A stretch of 64,000 bases of DNA from Cellulomonas sp. NTE-D12 (lineage in GTDB: Bacteria > Actinomycetota > Actinomycetes > Actinomycetales > Cellulomonadaceae). A program made the translations under genes and the position numbers. This document shows, piece after piece, positions 8,509-15,277 of the stretch (within the stretch, counting starts at the first letter, position 1; the number at the start of each line of letters is the position of its first letter). The notes under the pieces are model-generated. The model was not told the origin of the DNA, made no database searches, and saw only the letters and a program-made list of their open reading frames with translations. Location: positions 2,480,001 to 2,544,000 of the forward strand of contig NZ_AP026442.1 in assembly GCF_027923705.1 (NCBI RefSeq), given 5' to 3'.

Positions 8509-9330
8509 GTGGACGAGGGCATCCTCACCGGCGAGGCCGTGCTGCTGGACACCAGGCCGGCCTCGTTCGCCTCTCGCGCGCTCGGCGCCGTGCTCGACCT
8601 CCTGGCCCTCGCCGTGGTGATCGGCGTGCTCGCCTGGCTGCTGTTCGGCGCGCTGAACCTGGTGCCGGACGAGAAGGCGGCTCGGGCGGTCGGCGTGGTG
8701 GCGCTGGCCACGGTGACCGTGCTGATGCCGGCGACGGTGGAGACGCTCAGCCGGGGGCGGTCGCTCGGCAAGCTGGCGATGGGCATCCGCATCGTGCGGG
8801 ACGACGGTGGCCCGGTGCTGTTCCGGCAGGCGCTGGTGCGCGCCCTGACGGGCGTGTTCGAGCTGTGGCTGACGTCCGGTGTCGTGGCGCTCCTGGTCAG
8901 CGTCGCGCACCCGCAGGGCAAGCGGCTCGGCGACGTGCTGGCGGGGACCTACGCGGCACGGGTCAGGGGCAAGGCGCCGGTGCGCACGCCCGTGCCGATG
9001 CCGCCGTACCTCGCCCGCTGGGCGGCGCACGCCGACGTCGCACGGCTGCCGGACGGCCTCGCGCTCGCCGTGCGGCAGTTCCTGGCCCGGGCGCGGGCGC
9101 TGCACCCGGCCTCACGGATGGAGCTCGGCGGCCGTCTGACCGCGCAGGTGCAGCAGTACGTCCGTCCCCTGCCCCCGCCCGGCACCCACCCGGAGGACTT
9201 CCTCGCGGCGGTGCTCGCCGAGCGCAGGGAGCGTGAGCTCGCCGCCGAGCAGCGCCGGGCCGTCCGCGAGTCGGTCGAGGCGGCGGCGCTCACGCGGCTG
9301 CCGCACGCCATCCCGGACCCGGTGGACTGA
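8509..9330 (+). CDS. RDD family membrane protein
   Basis: The protein has 273 residues. RDD membrane domain: PASFASRALGAVLDLLALAV, then TLSRGRSLGKLAMGIRIVRD (the conserved G-S-LGK-MGIRIV motif), then HPQGKRLGDVLAGTYAARV. The family name comes from a conserved Arg and two Asp residues; they are seen here as R23 in SRALGAVLD, the following D, and the D of RLGDVLAG. The C-terminal 110 residues are soluble and charged. It is preceded by a strong ribosome-binding site. The SpoIIM-RDD pairing, divergent here, is conserved near MoxR/DUF58 loci in actinobacteria. Function is unknown; transport-like roles have been proposed for some RDD proteins. Confidence 0.92.
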   Translation: MDEGILTGEAVLLDTRPASFASRALGAVLDLLALAVVIGVLAWLLFGALNLVPDEKAARAVGVVALATVTVLMPATVETLSRGRSLGKLAMGIRIVRDDGGPVLFRQALVRALTGVFELWLTSGVVALLVSVAHPQGKRLGDVLAGTYAARVRGKAPVRTPVPMPPYLARWAAHADVARLPDGLALAVRQFLARARALHPASRMELGGRLTAQVQQYVRPLPPPGTHPEDFLAAVLAERRERELAAEQRRAVRESVEAAALTRLPHAIPDPVD

Positions 9331-9365
9331 GCGGCCCCGGCGCCGGTCCTCGCGGTGGTGCGGCC

Positions 9366-10292
9366 TCAGGACGACGGCGCCGTCCGACGCAGGTCCGGCT
9401 CGAGGTAGATCACGCGCGCGATCGGCACCGCCGAGCGCACCCGGACCTCCGCAGCGTCGATCGCGGCGGCGATGTCCGCGGCGCTGTCGTCCGCGGTGAC
9501 CTCGATCTTGGCCGCCACCAGCAGCTCCTCGGGCCCGAGGTGCAGCGTCCGCAGGTGGATGACGGAGGCCACCCCGTCGCCGACCAGCGCCGAGCGGACA
9601 GCCGCGACGTCCGCCGCGGACGCCGCCTCACCGAGCAGCAGCGAGGTCGTCTCCACCGCGAGGACCGCGGCGATGAGCACCAGCAGCACCCCGATGCCGG
9701 CGGTCCCCGCGGCGTCCCACCGGCCGTCGCCGGTCAGCAGCGTCAGGCCGACACCGAGCCCGGCGAGCAGCAGACCGATCAGTGCCCCGGAGTCCTCCAG
9801 CAGGACCACCGGCAGCTCGGGCGCCTTGGCGGTGCGGATGAAGGACGGCCAGGACTGACCGGCCCGTGCGGCGTCCGACTCCCGCACGGCGGTGCGCAAC
9901 GACGACGCCTCCATCACGAATGCGATGGCCAGCACGACGAGCGGGACCCACCACCAGCGACCCTCGAGGGGGTGCGGGTCGGCCCACTTGTGCCACGCCT
10001 CGTACAGCGCGAACAGGCCACCGAGCGTGAACAGCACGATGGAGACGATGAAGGCGTAGACGTACCGCTCGCGGCCGTAGCCGAAGGGGTGCGTCTCGTC
10101 GGGCACGCGCCGGGCGCGGCGGCCGCCGAGCAGCAGCAGCAGCTGGTTGCCGGAGTCGGCGACGGAGTGCACCGACTCCGCGAGCATCGAGCTGGAGGAG
10201 GTGAGCAGGAACGCGACGAACTTGGTGACGGCGATCCCGAGGTTCGCGGCGAGCGCCGCCATGATCGCCCTGGTGCCGCCCTCGTGCGCCAT
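9366..10292 (-). CDS. Cation diffusion facilitator (CDF) transporter
   Basis: The protein has 308 residues, six predicted membrane segments and a C-terminal cytoplasmic metal-sensing domain. TM2 carries ESVHSVADSGNQ with the HxxxD metal-site pair, followed by the conserved loop DETHPFGYGRERYVYAF. TM5 has LEDSGALIG, in which the usual His of the second HxxxD is replaced by Glu; this pattern resembles the ZNT9-like branch. The C-terminal domain VIHLRTLHLGPEELLVAAKI fits ZT_dimer. CDF proteins export Zn, Mn, Fe or Co in exchange for protons; the substrate here cannot be decided from sequence. The start is ATG 10292, preceded by GGGGGAGA. Confidence 0.92.
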   Translation of the reverse strand: MAHEGGTRAIMAALAANLGIAVTKFVAFLLTSSSSMLAESVHSVADSGNQLLLLLGGRRARRVPDETHPFGYGRERYVYAFIVSIVLFTLGGLFALYEAWHKWADPHPLEGRWWWVPLVVLAIAFVMEASSLRTAVRESDAARAGQSWPSFIRTAKAPELPVVLLEDSGALIGLLLAGLGVGLTLLTGDGRWDAAGTAGIGVLLVLIAAVLAVETTSLLLGEAASAADVAAVRSALVGDGVASVIHLRTLHLGPEELLVAAKIEVTADDSAADIAAAIDAAEVRVRSAVPIARVIYLEPDLRRTAPSS

Positions 10293-10333
10293 ACCCGTCT
10301 CCCCCGGTCGTGCGGCCTGCGTCGACGCAGGTC

Positions 10334-10339
10334 AGCCTA
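10334..10339 (-). promoter_or_regulatory. -10 box upstream of the CDF gene
   Basis: On the minus strand TAGGCT lies 41 nt before the CDF start. It implies a short leader carrying GGGGGAGA. The -35 region is not recognisable. Confidence 0.33.
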
Positions 10340-10362
10340 GGCGACCACGCACCGACGGCGGC

Positions 10363-10569
10363 TCAGCCGCGGGTGACCGGCCGCGCCTCGTCGGCGAGGA
10401 GGACGGGGATGCCGTCGCGGACGGGGTACGCCAGCGGCCGGTCGGGGTCGGTCGACACCAGCTCGGGCTGCCCGTCCGGGCCCACCTCGTCGGTCAGCGT
10501 CGCCCCGGTCACCGGGCACCGCAGCAGCTCTCGTGCCCAGGGCTCCAGGCTCGTCGCCGGCTCGTTCAT
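10363..10569 (-). CDS. Trm112/UPF0434-like small protein
   Basis: The protein has 68 residues, the normal size. It opens with WARELLRCPVTGATL and ends with LAYPVRDGIPVLLADEARPV, both diagnostic of the Trm112 (YcaR) family. Canonical members bind zinc through two CxxC pairs; here only one Cys (in LLRCP) remains, so zinc binding is probably lost. In other organisms Trm112 activates methyltransferases. The start ATG overlaps the stop of the upstream phosphomannomutase-like gene by 4 nt. This gene sits at the end of the DUF3499 block. Confidence 0.88.
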   Translation of the reverse strand: MNEPATSLEPWARELLRCPVTGATLTDEVGPDGQPELVSTDPDRPLAYPVRDGIPVLLADEARPVTRG

Positions 10570-11468
10570 CGGTCCTCCCCCGTCCGCAGCAACGACAGGA
10601 CGTCGTCGCGCACCTTGTCCAGCACGTCCTCGTCGGCCGCCTCGACCGTCAGCTCCACACCGTCGACCGCGGGCCGCACCGCGAACCACCACGGAGGTGG
10701 GGCGTCCCAGTGGGACACCAGCAGCCCGTCGCCCTCCTCGGACTCGACCGGTCCGCCGCCCGGTCGGGTCACGTAGGCCTCGACCACCCGCGCCACCGCG
10801 CCGTCGGCGTCCGCGACCTCGACGGCGATCGGCCCCGCCGTGACGTAGGGCTGGTACAGCTCGGCCAGCACCGACAGCGTGTGCGGCTGACGACCGAGCT
10901 CGGCGAGCACGTGCACCAGCGCGAGCAGGCCGGCGGTCGCCGGACCGGCGTCCCGGGCGACGAGCGCGCCGTCGGCGCCGCCGCCCAGCACGGCGTCCTG
11001 GACGACCAGCTGCTCCGCCAGCTCGGCACGGTGCACGCGTGCCGTGGCCGCACCAGCAGCGGCGAGCAGGTCCGGCACCGCCCGCGAGGTCAGGTCGTCG
11101 TGCAGCACGAGGGGGACGCGTCCCGCCGCCAGCTCCGCCGCCGTCAGCCGCAGGCCGACGACGGTGAGCACCGTCGACGGCGGCACGGGCTCACCTCGCT
11201 CGTCGAGGAGGTGCACCCGGCCACCGGCGAGCACCGCGCCCGCGTCGGCGCCGTGCTCGAGCACCACGCTGCGCAGGTCGGACAGGTCCGCTCCGGGGCC
11301 ACTGACGAGCGTCAGCCGGACCGGGCCGTCCGCCAGCAGCTGCTGGAGCACCTCGGCATGGCCCTGGGTGCCGGCGTGCACCACCACGTGCAGGGTGCGG
11401 GCATTCCGGAGGTCGACGGCGTCCCGCAGCACCGCCAGCAGGCGGTCCGGGTCGTCAGCTTCCGTCAC
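10566..11468 (-). CDS. Degenerate phosphomannomutase-like protein (probable pseudoenzyme)
   Basis: The protein has 300 residues, against about 450-470 for ManB-type phosphohexomutases. The C-terminal half still follows the family: LTSRAVPDLL, TAGLLALVHVLAELGRQPHTL, DGLLVSHWDAPPPWWFAVRP and DEDVLDKVRDDVLSLLR. The catalytic domain with the phosphoserine loop (TASHNP) is absent. The substrate loop GEHSAHYYF is replaced by GGGADGALVAR, and the phosphate loop RPSNTEP has become RPAVDGV. Activity is therefore very unlikely. It lies beside DUF3499, where actinobacteria usually keep manB. The gene is intact and translationally coupled to the Trm112 gene, so it looks like a retained structural or regulatory paralogue rather than a decaying gene. 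A functional ManB should exist elsewhere. Confidence 0.7.
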   Translation of the reverse strand: MTEADDPDRLLAVLRDAVDLRNARTLHVVVHAGTQGHAEVLQQLLADGPVRLTLVSGPGADLSDLRSVVLEHGADAGAVLAGGRVHLLDERGEPVPPSTVLTVVGLRLTAAELAAGRVPLVLHDDLTSRAVPDLLAAAGAATARVHRAELAEQLVVQDAVLGGGADGALVARDAGPATAGLLALVHVLAELGRQPHTLSVLAELYQPYVTAGPIAVEVADADGAVARVVEAYVTRPGGGPVESEEGDGLLVSHWDAPPPWWFAVRPAVDGVELTVEAADEDVLDKVRDDVLSLLRTGEDR

Positions 11469-11504
11469 GGGTCAGGCTCCTTGGCGTCGAGGGCGCCGAC
11501 GAGC

Positions 11505-11792
11505 CTACCGGCCGGCCCCGGGACCACCCGCGGGGCGGCCCGTCACGTCCTCGTCGCTGAGCGGCGTCCCGTCCCCGTCGAGCGCGAACCACGCACGGTG
11601 CTCGCACGCAGGGCAGGAGACGAACACAGCCGCGCGCCCGGTCGGCGTGCTCATCCGGATGCGGACCAGGTCGGTGGAGCCGCAACGCTGGCACTCGCGC
11701 GTCCCCTCGAGCAGCGGCCCGCTGCCCTGGCTGACCGACCCCAACGGGACGGGCCCCTCGGCGACGCGACGGGACTCGCGCCGCCGCGTCAC
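11505..11792 (-). CDS. Small zinc-ribbon protein
   Basis: The protein has 95 residues. Two CxxC pairs, CQRCGSTDLVRIRM and CPACEHRAWFAL, about 24 residues apart form a zinc-ribbon knuckle pair; the rest is charged and likely flexible. The GTG start overlaps the DUF3499 stop by 4 nt, so the two are co-translated. I do not recognise a named family. The position suggests a role shared with DUF3499, but none is known. Confidence 0.7.
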   Translation of the reverse strand: MTRRRESRRVAEGPVPLGSVSQGSGPLLEGTRECQRCGSTDLVRIRMSTPTGRAAVFVSCPACEHRAWFALDGDGTPLSDEDVTGRPAGGPGAGR

Positions 11793-12166
11793 CGCACGCT
11801 CTCCTCGCCGTGCACCACGCGGAGGTGTCCGCGACGGCGACCGTCCGGCGTGACGGGCTGCGCCACCGGCTCCGGCTCGAGCACCGCGACGGCGGGTCGA
11901 CCGGCCTCACGGACGGCGTCCGCCAGGGCGAGCAGGTCGTCGTGGCTCGGGGCCGCGGGCTCGAAGTCGGGCAGCAGCCGGACCACCTCCCAGCCGCGCG
12001 GCGCGGTGAGTCGCTCGGCGTGCTCGGCGCACAGGTCGTAGGAGTGCGGCTCCGCCAGCTGGGCGAGGGGGCCGAGCACCGCGGTCGAGTCCGCGTAGAC
12101 GTAGGTGAGCGTCGCCACCGCCGGGCGCGCGCACGCCGAGCGGGAGCACTGCCGAACGGATCGCAC
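11789..12166 (-). CDS. DUF3499 family protein
   Basis: The protein has 125 residues. The N-terminus VRSVRQCSRSACARPAVATL and then LTYVYADSTAVLGPLA and YDLCAEHAERLTAPRGWEVV define DUF3499, a small actinobacterial family with a likely metal site made by the three Cys and one His. Homologues sit beside whiB2, manB and wbbL across actinobacteria (for example Rv3258c in M. tuberculosis), matching this locus. The GTG start is preceded by TAGCGT at leaderless spacing. No biochemical function is established. Confidence 0.88.
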   Translation of the reverse strand: MRSVRQCSRSACARPAVATLTYVYADSTAVLGPLAQLAEPHSYDLCAEHAERLTAPRGWEVVRLLPDFEPAAPSHDDLLALADAVREAGRPAVAVLEPEPVAQPVTPDGRRRGHLRVVHGEESVR

Positions 12167-12172
12167 GCGCTG

Positions 12173-12178
12173 ACGCTA
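12173..12178 (-). promoter_or_regulatory. -10 box of leaderless DUF3499 promoter
   Basis: On the minus strand TAGCGT is followed by 6 nt (CAGCGC) and then the GTG at 12166. No ribosome-binding site fits in that gap. Confidence 0.45.
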
Positions 12179-12253
12179 CAACGCAGGTGCGACACCTCGG
12201 CCGGGACACCCCCGGACGGTGCCCCGGCCTCGGGTGCGCCCGGCGGCGGCGAC

Positions 12254-12259
12254 TAGAGT
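12254..12259 (+). promoter_or_regulatory. -10 box of leaderless zincin-like gene
   Basis: TAGAGT ends 7 nt before the GTG at 12267 and 4 nt before the GTG at 12264. The usual distance between a -10 box and the transcription start favours 12267 as a leaderless start. Confidence 0.42.
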
Positions 12260-12266
12260 TCCGGTG

Positions 12267-12833
12267 GTGAGGTCACGAGGTTCTCGCCGGGTCTCGTTCC
12301 CCGGGCAGCTGCCCGGTCGGGGACGTCGCCCGGCGGACGCGGAGAGCACCGGTGACCGACTCCCGGAGCCGACCTCGTCGTCGCGGGCCCCGGCCGCCCA
12401 CGCGGGGTCCCCGGCCGCGCCCGTCCGTCGTCGTGACCGTCGCGGTCGCGGTCCCCGCGGCCCTCTGCTGCCCAGCACGCTGCCGGCCTACCGGACCCGT
12501 GCGGAGCTGTTCGACGACCTGGTGCTCGACGCGGTCGAGGAGCTCGAGCGGACGTGGGCGCGGCAGCTCGACGGTACGGAGTTCGCCGTCGAGGACGTCC
12601 CGCCGTCCAACCCGGCACCCTGGGAGCGCGGCGGGGTGCCGCTGGGCCGGTGCTTTCCGTCCGACGCGGGGCTGCCGGCCCGGATCGTCGTCTACCGGCG
12701 GCCGCTCGAGGCGCGTGCCGAGGACCGCGCGGACCTTGCCGAGCTGGTGCACGACGTGGTCGTGGAGCAGGTGGCGCACCTGCTCGGCCGGTCACCGGAG
12801 GACGTGGACCCCCGCTACGGCGAGGGCCGATAG
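12267..12833 (+). CDS. Metallopeptidase-family (zincin_1-like) protein
   Basis: The protein has 188 residues. A basic, disordered N-terminal third leads to RGRGPRGPLLPSTLPAYRTRAELFDDLVLDAVEELE. It continues with ARIVVYRRPLEARAEDRADL and LVHDVVVEQVAHLLGRSPEDVDP. This order matches the actinobacterial metallopeptidase family found beside whiB2 (for example Rv3259). The HExxH zinc motif of the parent family is not intact: the equivalent helix reads VEQVAH, as also seen in mycobacterial relatives, so peptidase activity is doubtful. It is divergent from DUF3499. The start was chosen from a TAGAGT box at leaderless distance; GTG 12264 is the alternative. Confidence 0.75.
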   Translation: MRSRGSRRVSFPGQLPGRGRRPADAESTGDRLPEPTSSSRAPAAHAGSPAAPVRRRDRRGRGPRGPLLPSTLPAYRTRAELFDDLVLDAVEELERTWARQLDGTEFAVEDVPPSNPAPWERGGVPLGRCFPSDAGLPARIVVYRRPLEARAEDRADLAELVHDVVVEQVAHLLGRSPEDVDPRYGEGR

Positions 12834-12845
12834 CCTGTCCGGACG

Positions 12846-13700
12846 ATGAGCACCCCGATCCCGGCCGTCCGCGTCGTCTGCGTCGTCTACCACCCCGGAC
12901 CGGAGCTGGCGCGGTTCGCCGCCGGTCTGCGGACGGCGAGCTCGCGACCCTTCGAGCTGGTGCTGGTCGACAACGGCGACGACCAGACCGTGTCGCGGGC
13001 GGTTGCCGACGAGCACGGTGCGCGCCTGGTCGTGCCCGGTCGCAACCTCGGCTACGGGGCCGCGGCGAACGTCGGTGCGATGGACGCGACGGCCGAGTGG
13101 CTCGTGGTGGCCAACTCCGACCTGGAATGGCCCGCAGGCTCGCTCGACCGGCTGCTCGACGCGGCCGCCGCACACCCCGAGGCCGGCGCCGTCGGACCCG
13201 CCCTGCTCAACACCGACGGCAGCGTGTACCCCTCGGCACGCGAGCTGCCGTCGCTCACCCAGGGCGTCGGCCACGCGGTGCTGGGCCGGGTGTGGCCGGG
13301 CAACCCGTGGACGCGCGCGTACCAGGCACGTCAGGAGACGGTCGGCGCGCAGCGTGCGGCCGGCTGGCTGTCCGGCGCGTGCCTGGTGCTGCGACGGCGG
13401 GCGTTCGAGCAGGTCGGCGGCTTCGACGAGGACTACTTCATGTTCTTCGAGGACGTGGACCTCGGTGAGCGGCTCGGTGCCGCTGGCTGGGTGAACCTCT
13501 ACGTCCCGCAGGTGGCCGTCACGCACATCGGCGGCACGTCGTGGCGGTCGCGACCGGCCCCGATGATCCGCGCGCACCACGCCAGCGCCTGGCGGTACCT
13601 GTCCCGCCGGTACACCGGCTGGCGGCTGGCACCGGTGCGCCTGGTGCTGCGCAGCGGGCTGTGGCTGCGCGAGCAGGTGGAGCTCCGCGCGGCCCGCTGA
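12846..13700 (+). CDS. GT2 rhamnosyltransferase, WbbL-like
   Basis: The protein has 284 residues and is a GT-A, family 2 glycosyltransferase. VRVVCVVYHPGPELARFAAG opens the nucleotide-sugar fold. VLVDNGD and VVANSDLEW carry the acidic residues that bind the sugar-nucleotide and metal. GGFDEDYFMFFEDVDLGERL has the catalytic ED motif. Sequence and context (DUF3499, zincin-like, whiB2 nearby) match WbbL, the dTDP-rhamnose transferase that adds rhamnose to GlcNAc-PP-decaprenol in making the linker of the cell-wall polysaccharide. It lies 12 nt after the zincin-like gene. The exact acceptor in this organism is an inference. Confidence 0.8.
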   Translation: MSTPIPAVRVVCVVYHPGPELARFAAGLRTASSRPFELVLVDNGDDQTVSRAVADEHGARLVVPGRNLGYGAAANVGAMDATAEWLVVANSDLEWPAGSLDRLLDAAAAHPEAGAVGPALLNTDGSVYPSARELPSLTQGVGHAVLGRVWPGNPWTRAYQARQETVGAQRAAGWLSGACLVLRRRAFEQVGGFDEDYFMFFEDVDLGERLGAAGWVNLYVPQVAVTHIGGTSWRSRPAPMIRAHHASAWRYLSRRYTGWRLAPVRLVLRSGLWLREQVELRAAR

Positions 13701-13705
13701 GGCGG

Positions 13706-15277
13706 TCAGCCCAGTCCCACGTGCGGGTCCTGGCGGACGGCGATCCTGCCGGCAGCCGCGGGCTCGGGAGCCGGCAGCAGCAGGGACACCAGCGTGCCGT
13801 CGGCCTGTGCGCGCTCCGCAACCAGCGCCCAGGACGCGTCGACGGGGCCGTCCGTGGTGATCAGCGACACCCCGGCGACCTGCGTGGGATCGGCGACCAG
13901 CTTCGCGAGCGGCCACGCTGCCGTCGTCCCGGCGTCGACGCTGACCTGGTGCTCGTCGAGCACGCTGCCGTCGGACCGGAGCAGGCGCAGCGTCCCGGTG
14001 ACGGAGGCGGCCGCGCCGGACCCCTGGGCCGTGGGGTCGCCGGACCGCGGTACCGCGCCCACCACGAGCGTGTCGACCGTCCCGGGCGCAGGCACCACCA
14101 GCCCGGCAGCAGGTGGCGCGGCGGCGGCCCAGGCCCGCTCGACCCGCGGCTGGGTGTCCAGCGCACCGGGCGTCCCCACCCGCGAGTACTCCGCGGCGGC
14201 GACCACAGGCTGATCCGCCTCGACGACGACCGTGTACTGCCCGGCGGGGAGCCCGCCGAGCGGGAGGTCGGTCACGGAACCGGCCGCCAGGTCCACGGTG
14301 CCCGCACCCGGCAGCGTGACCGGACCGTCGGACCCGAGAAGGCTCACCGTCGCCCTGGTGCCGCTGGCGCCCGGTGCGAGCAGTCGCAGCACCGGCGCGT
14401 CCGGGCTGTCCACCGTGGAGGCCTCCACGAGCAGCCCGGGGACGGTGACGCGCTGGGCCGGCGCGCTGCCAGGCACCACGAGGTCCGCACCGGCGGGCGT
14501 GAAGCCCCGGACGGCGCCGTCCTGCACCCAGGCGGACACCTGTCCACCGGTGGCCCGCACGTGCACCGCGATCGACCGCTGCGCCGCCGCGACCGCCTCG
14601 AGGGTGACCGACCGGCTGCCGTGCGGCGGCACCACCTGCGAGCCACCGGCCAGGTCGAGTCGTCCGTTGGGCCCCCACGCCTCGACCCCGACCTCGGCCG
14701 CCGTGCTGCCGGGGTTGACCAGCACCAGCACGGCCGTGCGGCCCAGGTCGGTCGAGCCGCCGACGAGCCACGCGTCCGAGGTCGGTGCCGTGCACGTCTC
14801 GGCCGAGAGGCCTCGCAGGTCACCGTCGGTCACCAGGCCGACCGCGGTCGCTGCGACGCGTGCACCACCGGTGCTGCCCGGCTCGGCGCGCACGACGACG
14901 GGTCCCGTGGTGCCCGTCAGCGCTGCGGAAGGCACGTCCGAGGACAGCGGTGCGAGCACCGCGGAGCTGCTGAGGGCACGCACCGTGCCGGCCCCGGACG
15001 TGCCCTCGTCGGGCGCCGAGAGCACGGACACCGAGGTGGCGGGCGGGACGGGCGCCGGGTTGAACCTCGCGTTGGAGGACGCCTTCGGCATGATCAGCGG
15101 GCCCGGGCACACCGCGGTGGCGGCGGAGGCGGGGACGGCGACCAGGGCCGGACCGTCCGCGGCGCTCCTCGGCGCCGGCAGCCGGCTCGCACCGACCACC
15201 GTGGCCGTCGCGAGCGCCAGGACCGCCACACCGGACAGCACACGCAGCCCCCGCTGCACGGCGGGACGGGCGCTCAC
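13706..15277 (-). CDS. DUF5719 family secreted protein
   Basis: The protein has 523 residues. An N-terminal signal-anchor helix (residues about 12-32, LRVLSGVAVLALATATVVGA) is followed by a large extracytoplasmic region. That region is rich in Val, Ala, Gly and Ser and contains repeated beta-strand segments such as VLVLVNPGSTAAEVGVEAWG. This is the pattern of DUF5719, found in actinobacteria directly downstream of a large membrane GT2 gene, as here. The GTG start overlaps the stop of that gene (GTGA). Function is unknown; it probably acts outside the membrane with its glycosyltransferase partner. Confidence 0.82.
   Translation of the reverse strand: MSARPAVQRGLRVLSGVAVLALATATVVGASRLPAPRSAADGPALVAVPASAATAVCPGPLIMPKASSNARFNPAPVPPATSVSVLSAPDEGTSGAGTVRALSSSAVLAPLSSDVPSAALTGTTGPVVVRAEPGSTGGARVAATAVGLVTDGDLRGLSAETCTAPTSDAWLVGGSTDLGRTAVLVLVNPGSTAAEVGVEAWGPNGRLDLAGGSQVVPPHGSRSVTLEAVAAAQRSIAVHVRATGGQVSAWVQDGAVRGFTPAGADLVVPGSAPAQRVTVPGLLVEASTVDSPDAPVLRLLAPGASGTRATVSLLGSDGPVTLPGAGTVDLAAGSVTDLPLGGLPAGQYTVVVEADQPVVAAAEYSRVGTPGALDTQPRVERAWAAAAPPAAGLVVPAPGTVDTLVVGAVPRSGDPTAQGSGAAASVTGTLRLLRSDGSVLDEHQVSVDAGTTAAWPLAKLVADPTQVAGVSLITTDGPVDASWALVAERAQADGTLVSLLLPAPEPAAAGRIAVRQDPHVGLG

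Noticed and set aside
10566..11468. Functional phosphomannomutase (manB)
   Set aside because: The phosphoserine loop and the RPSNTEP loop are missing and the protein is about 150 residues short.
12792..14795. A long minus-strand open frame across the WbbL-like and DUF5719 genes
   Set aside because: It is composed mainly of Arg, Gly and Ala, spans two well-supported genes in other frames, and shows no motif.
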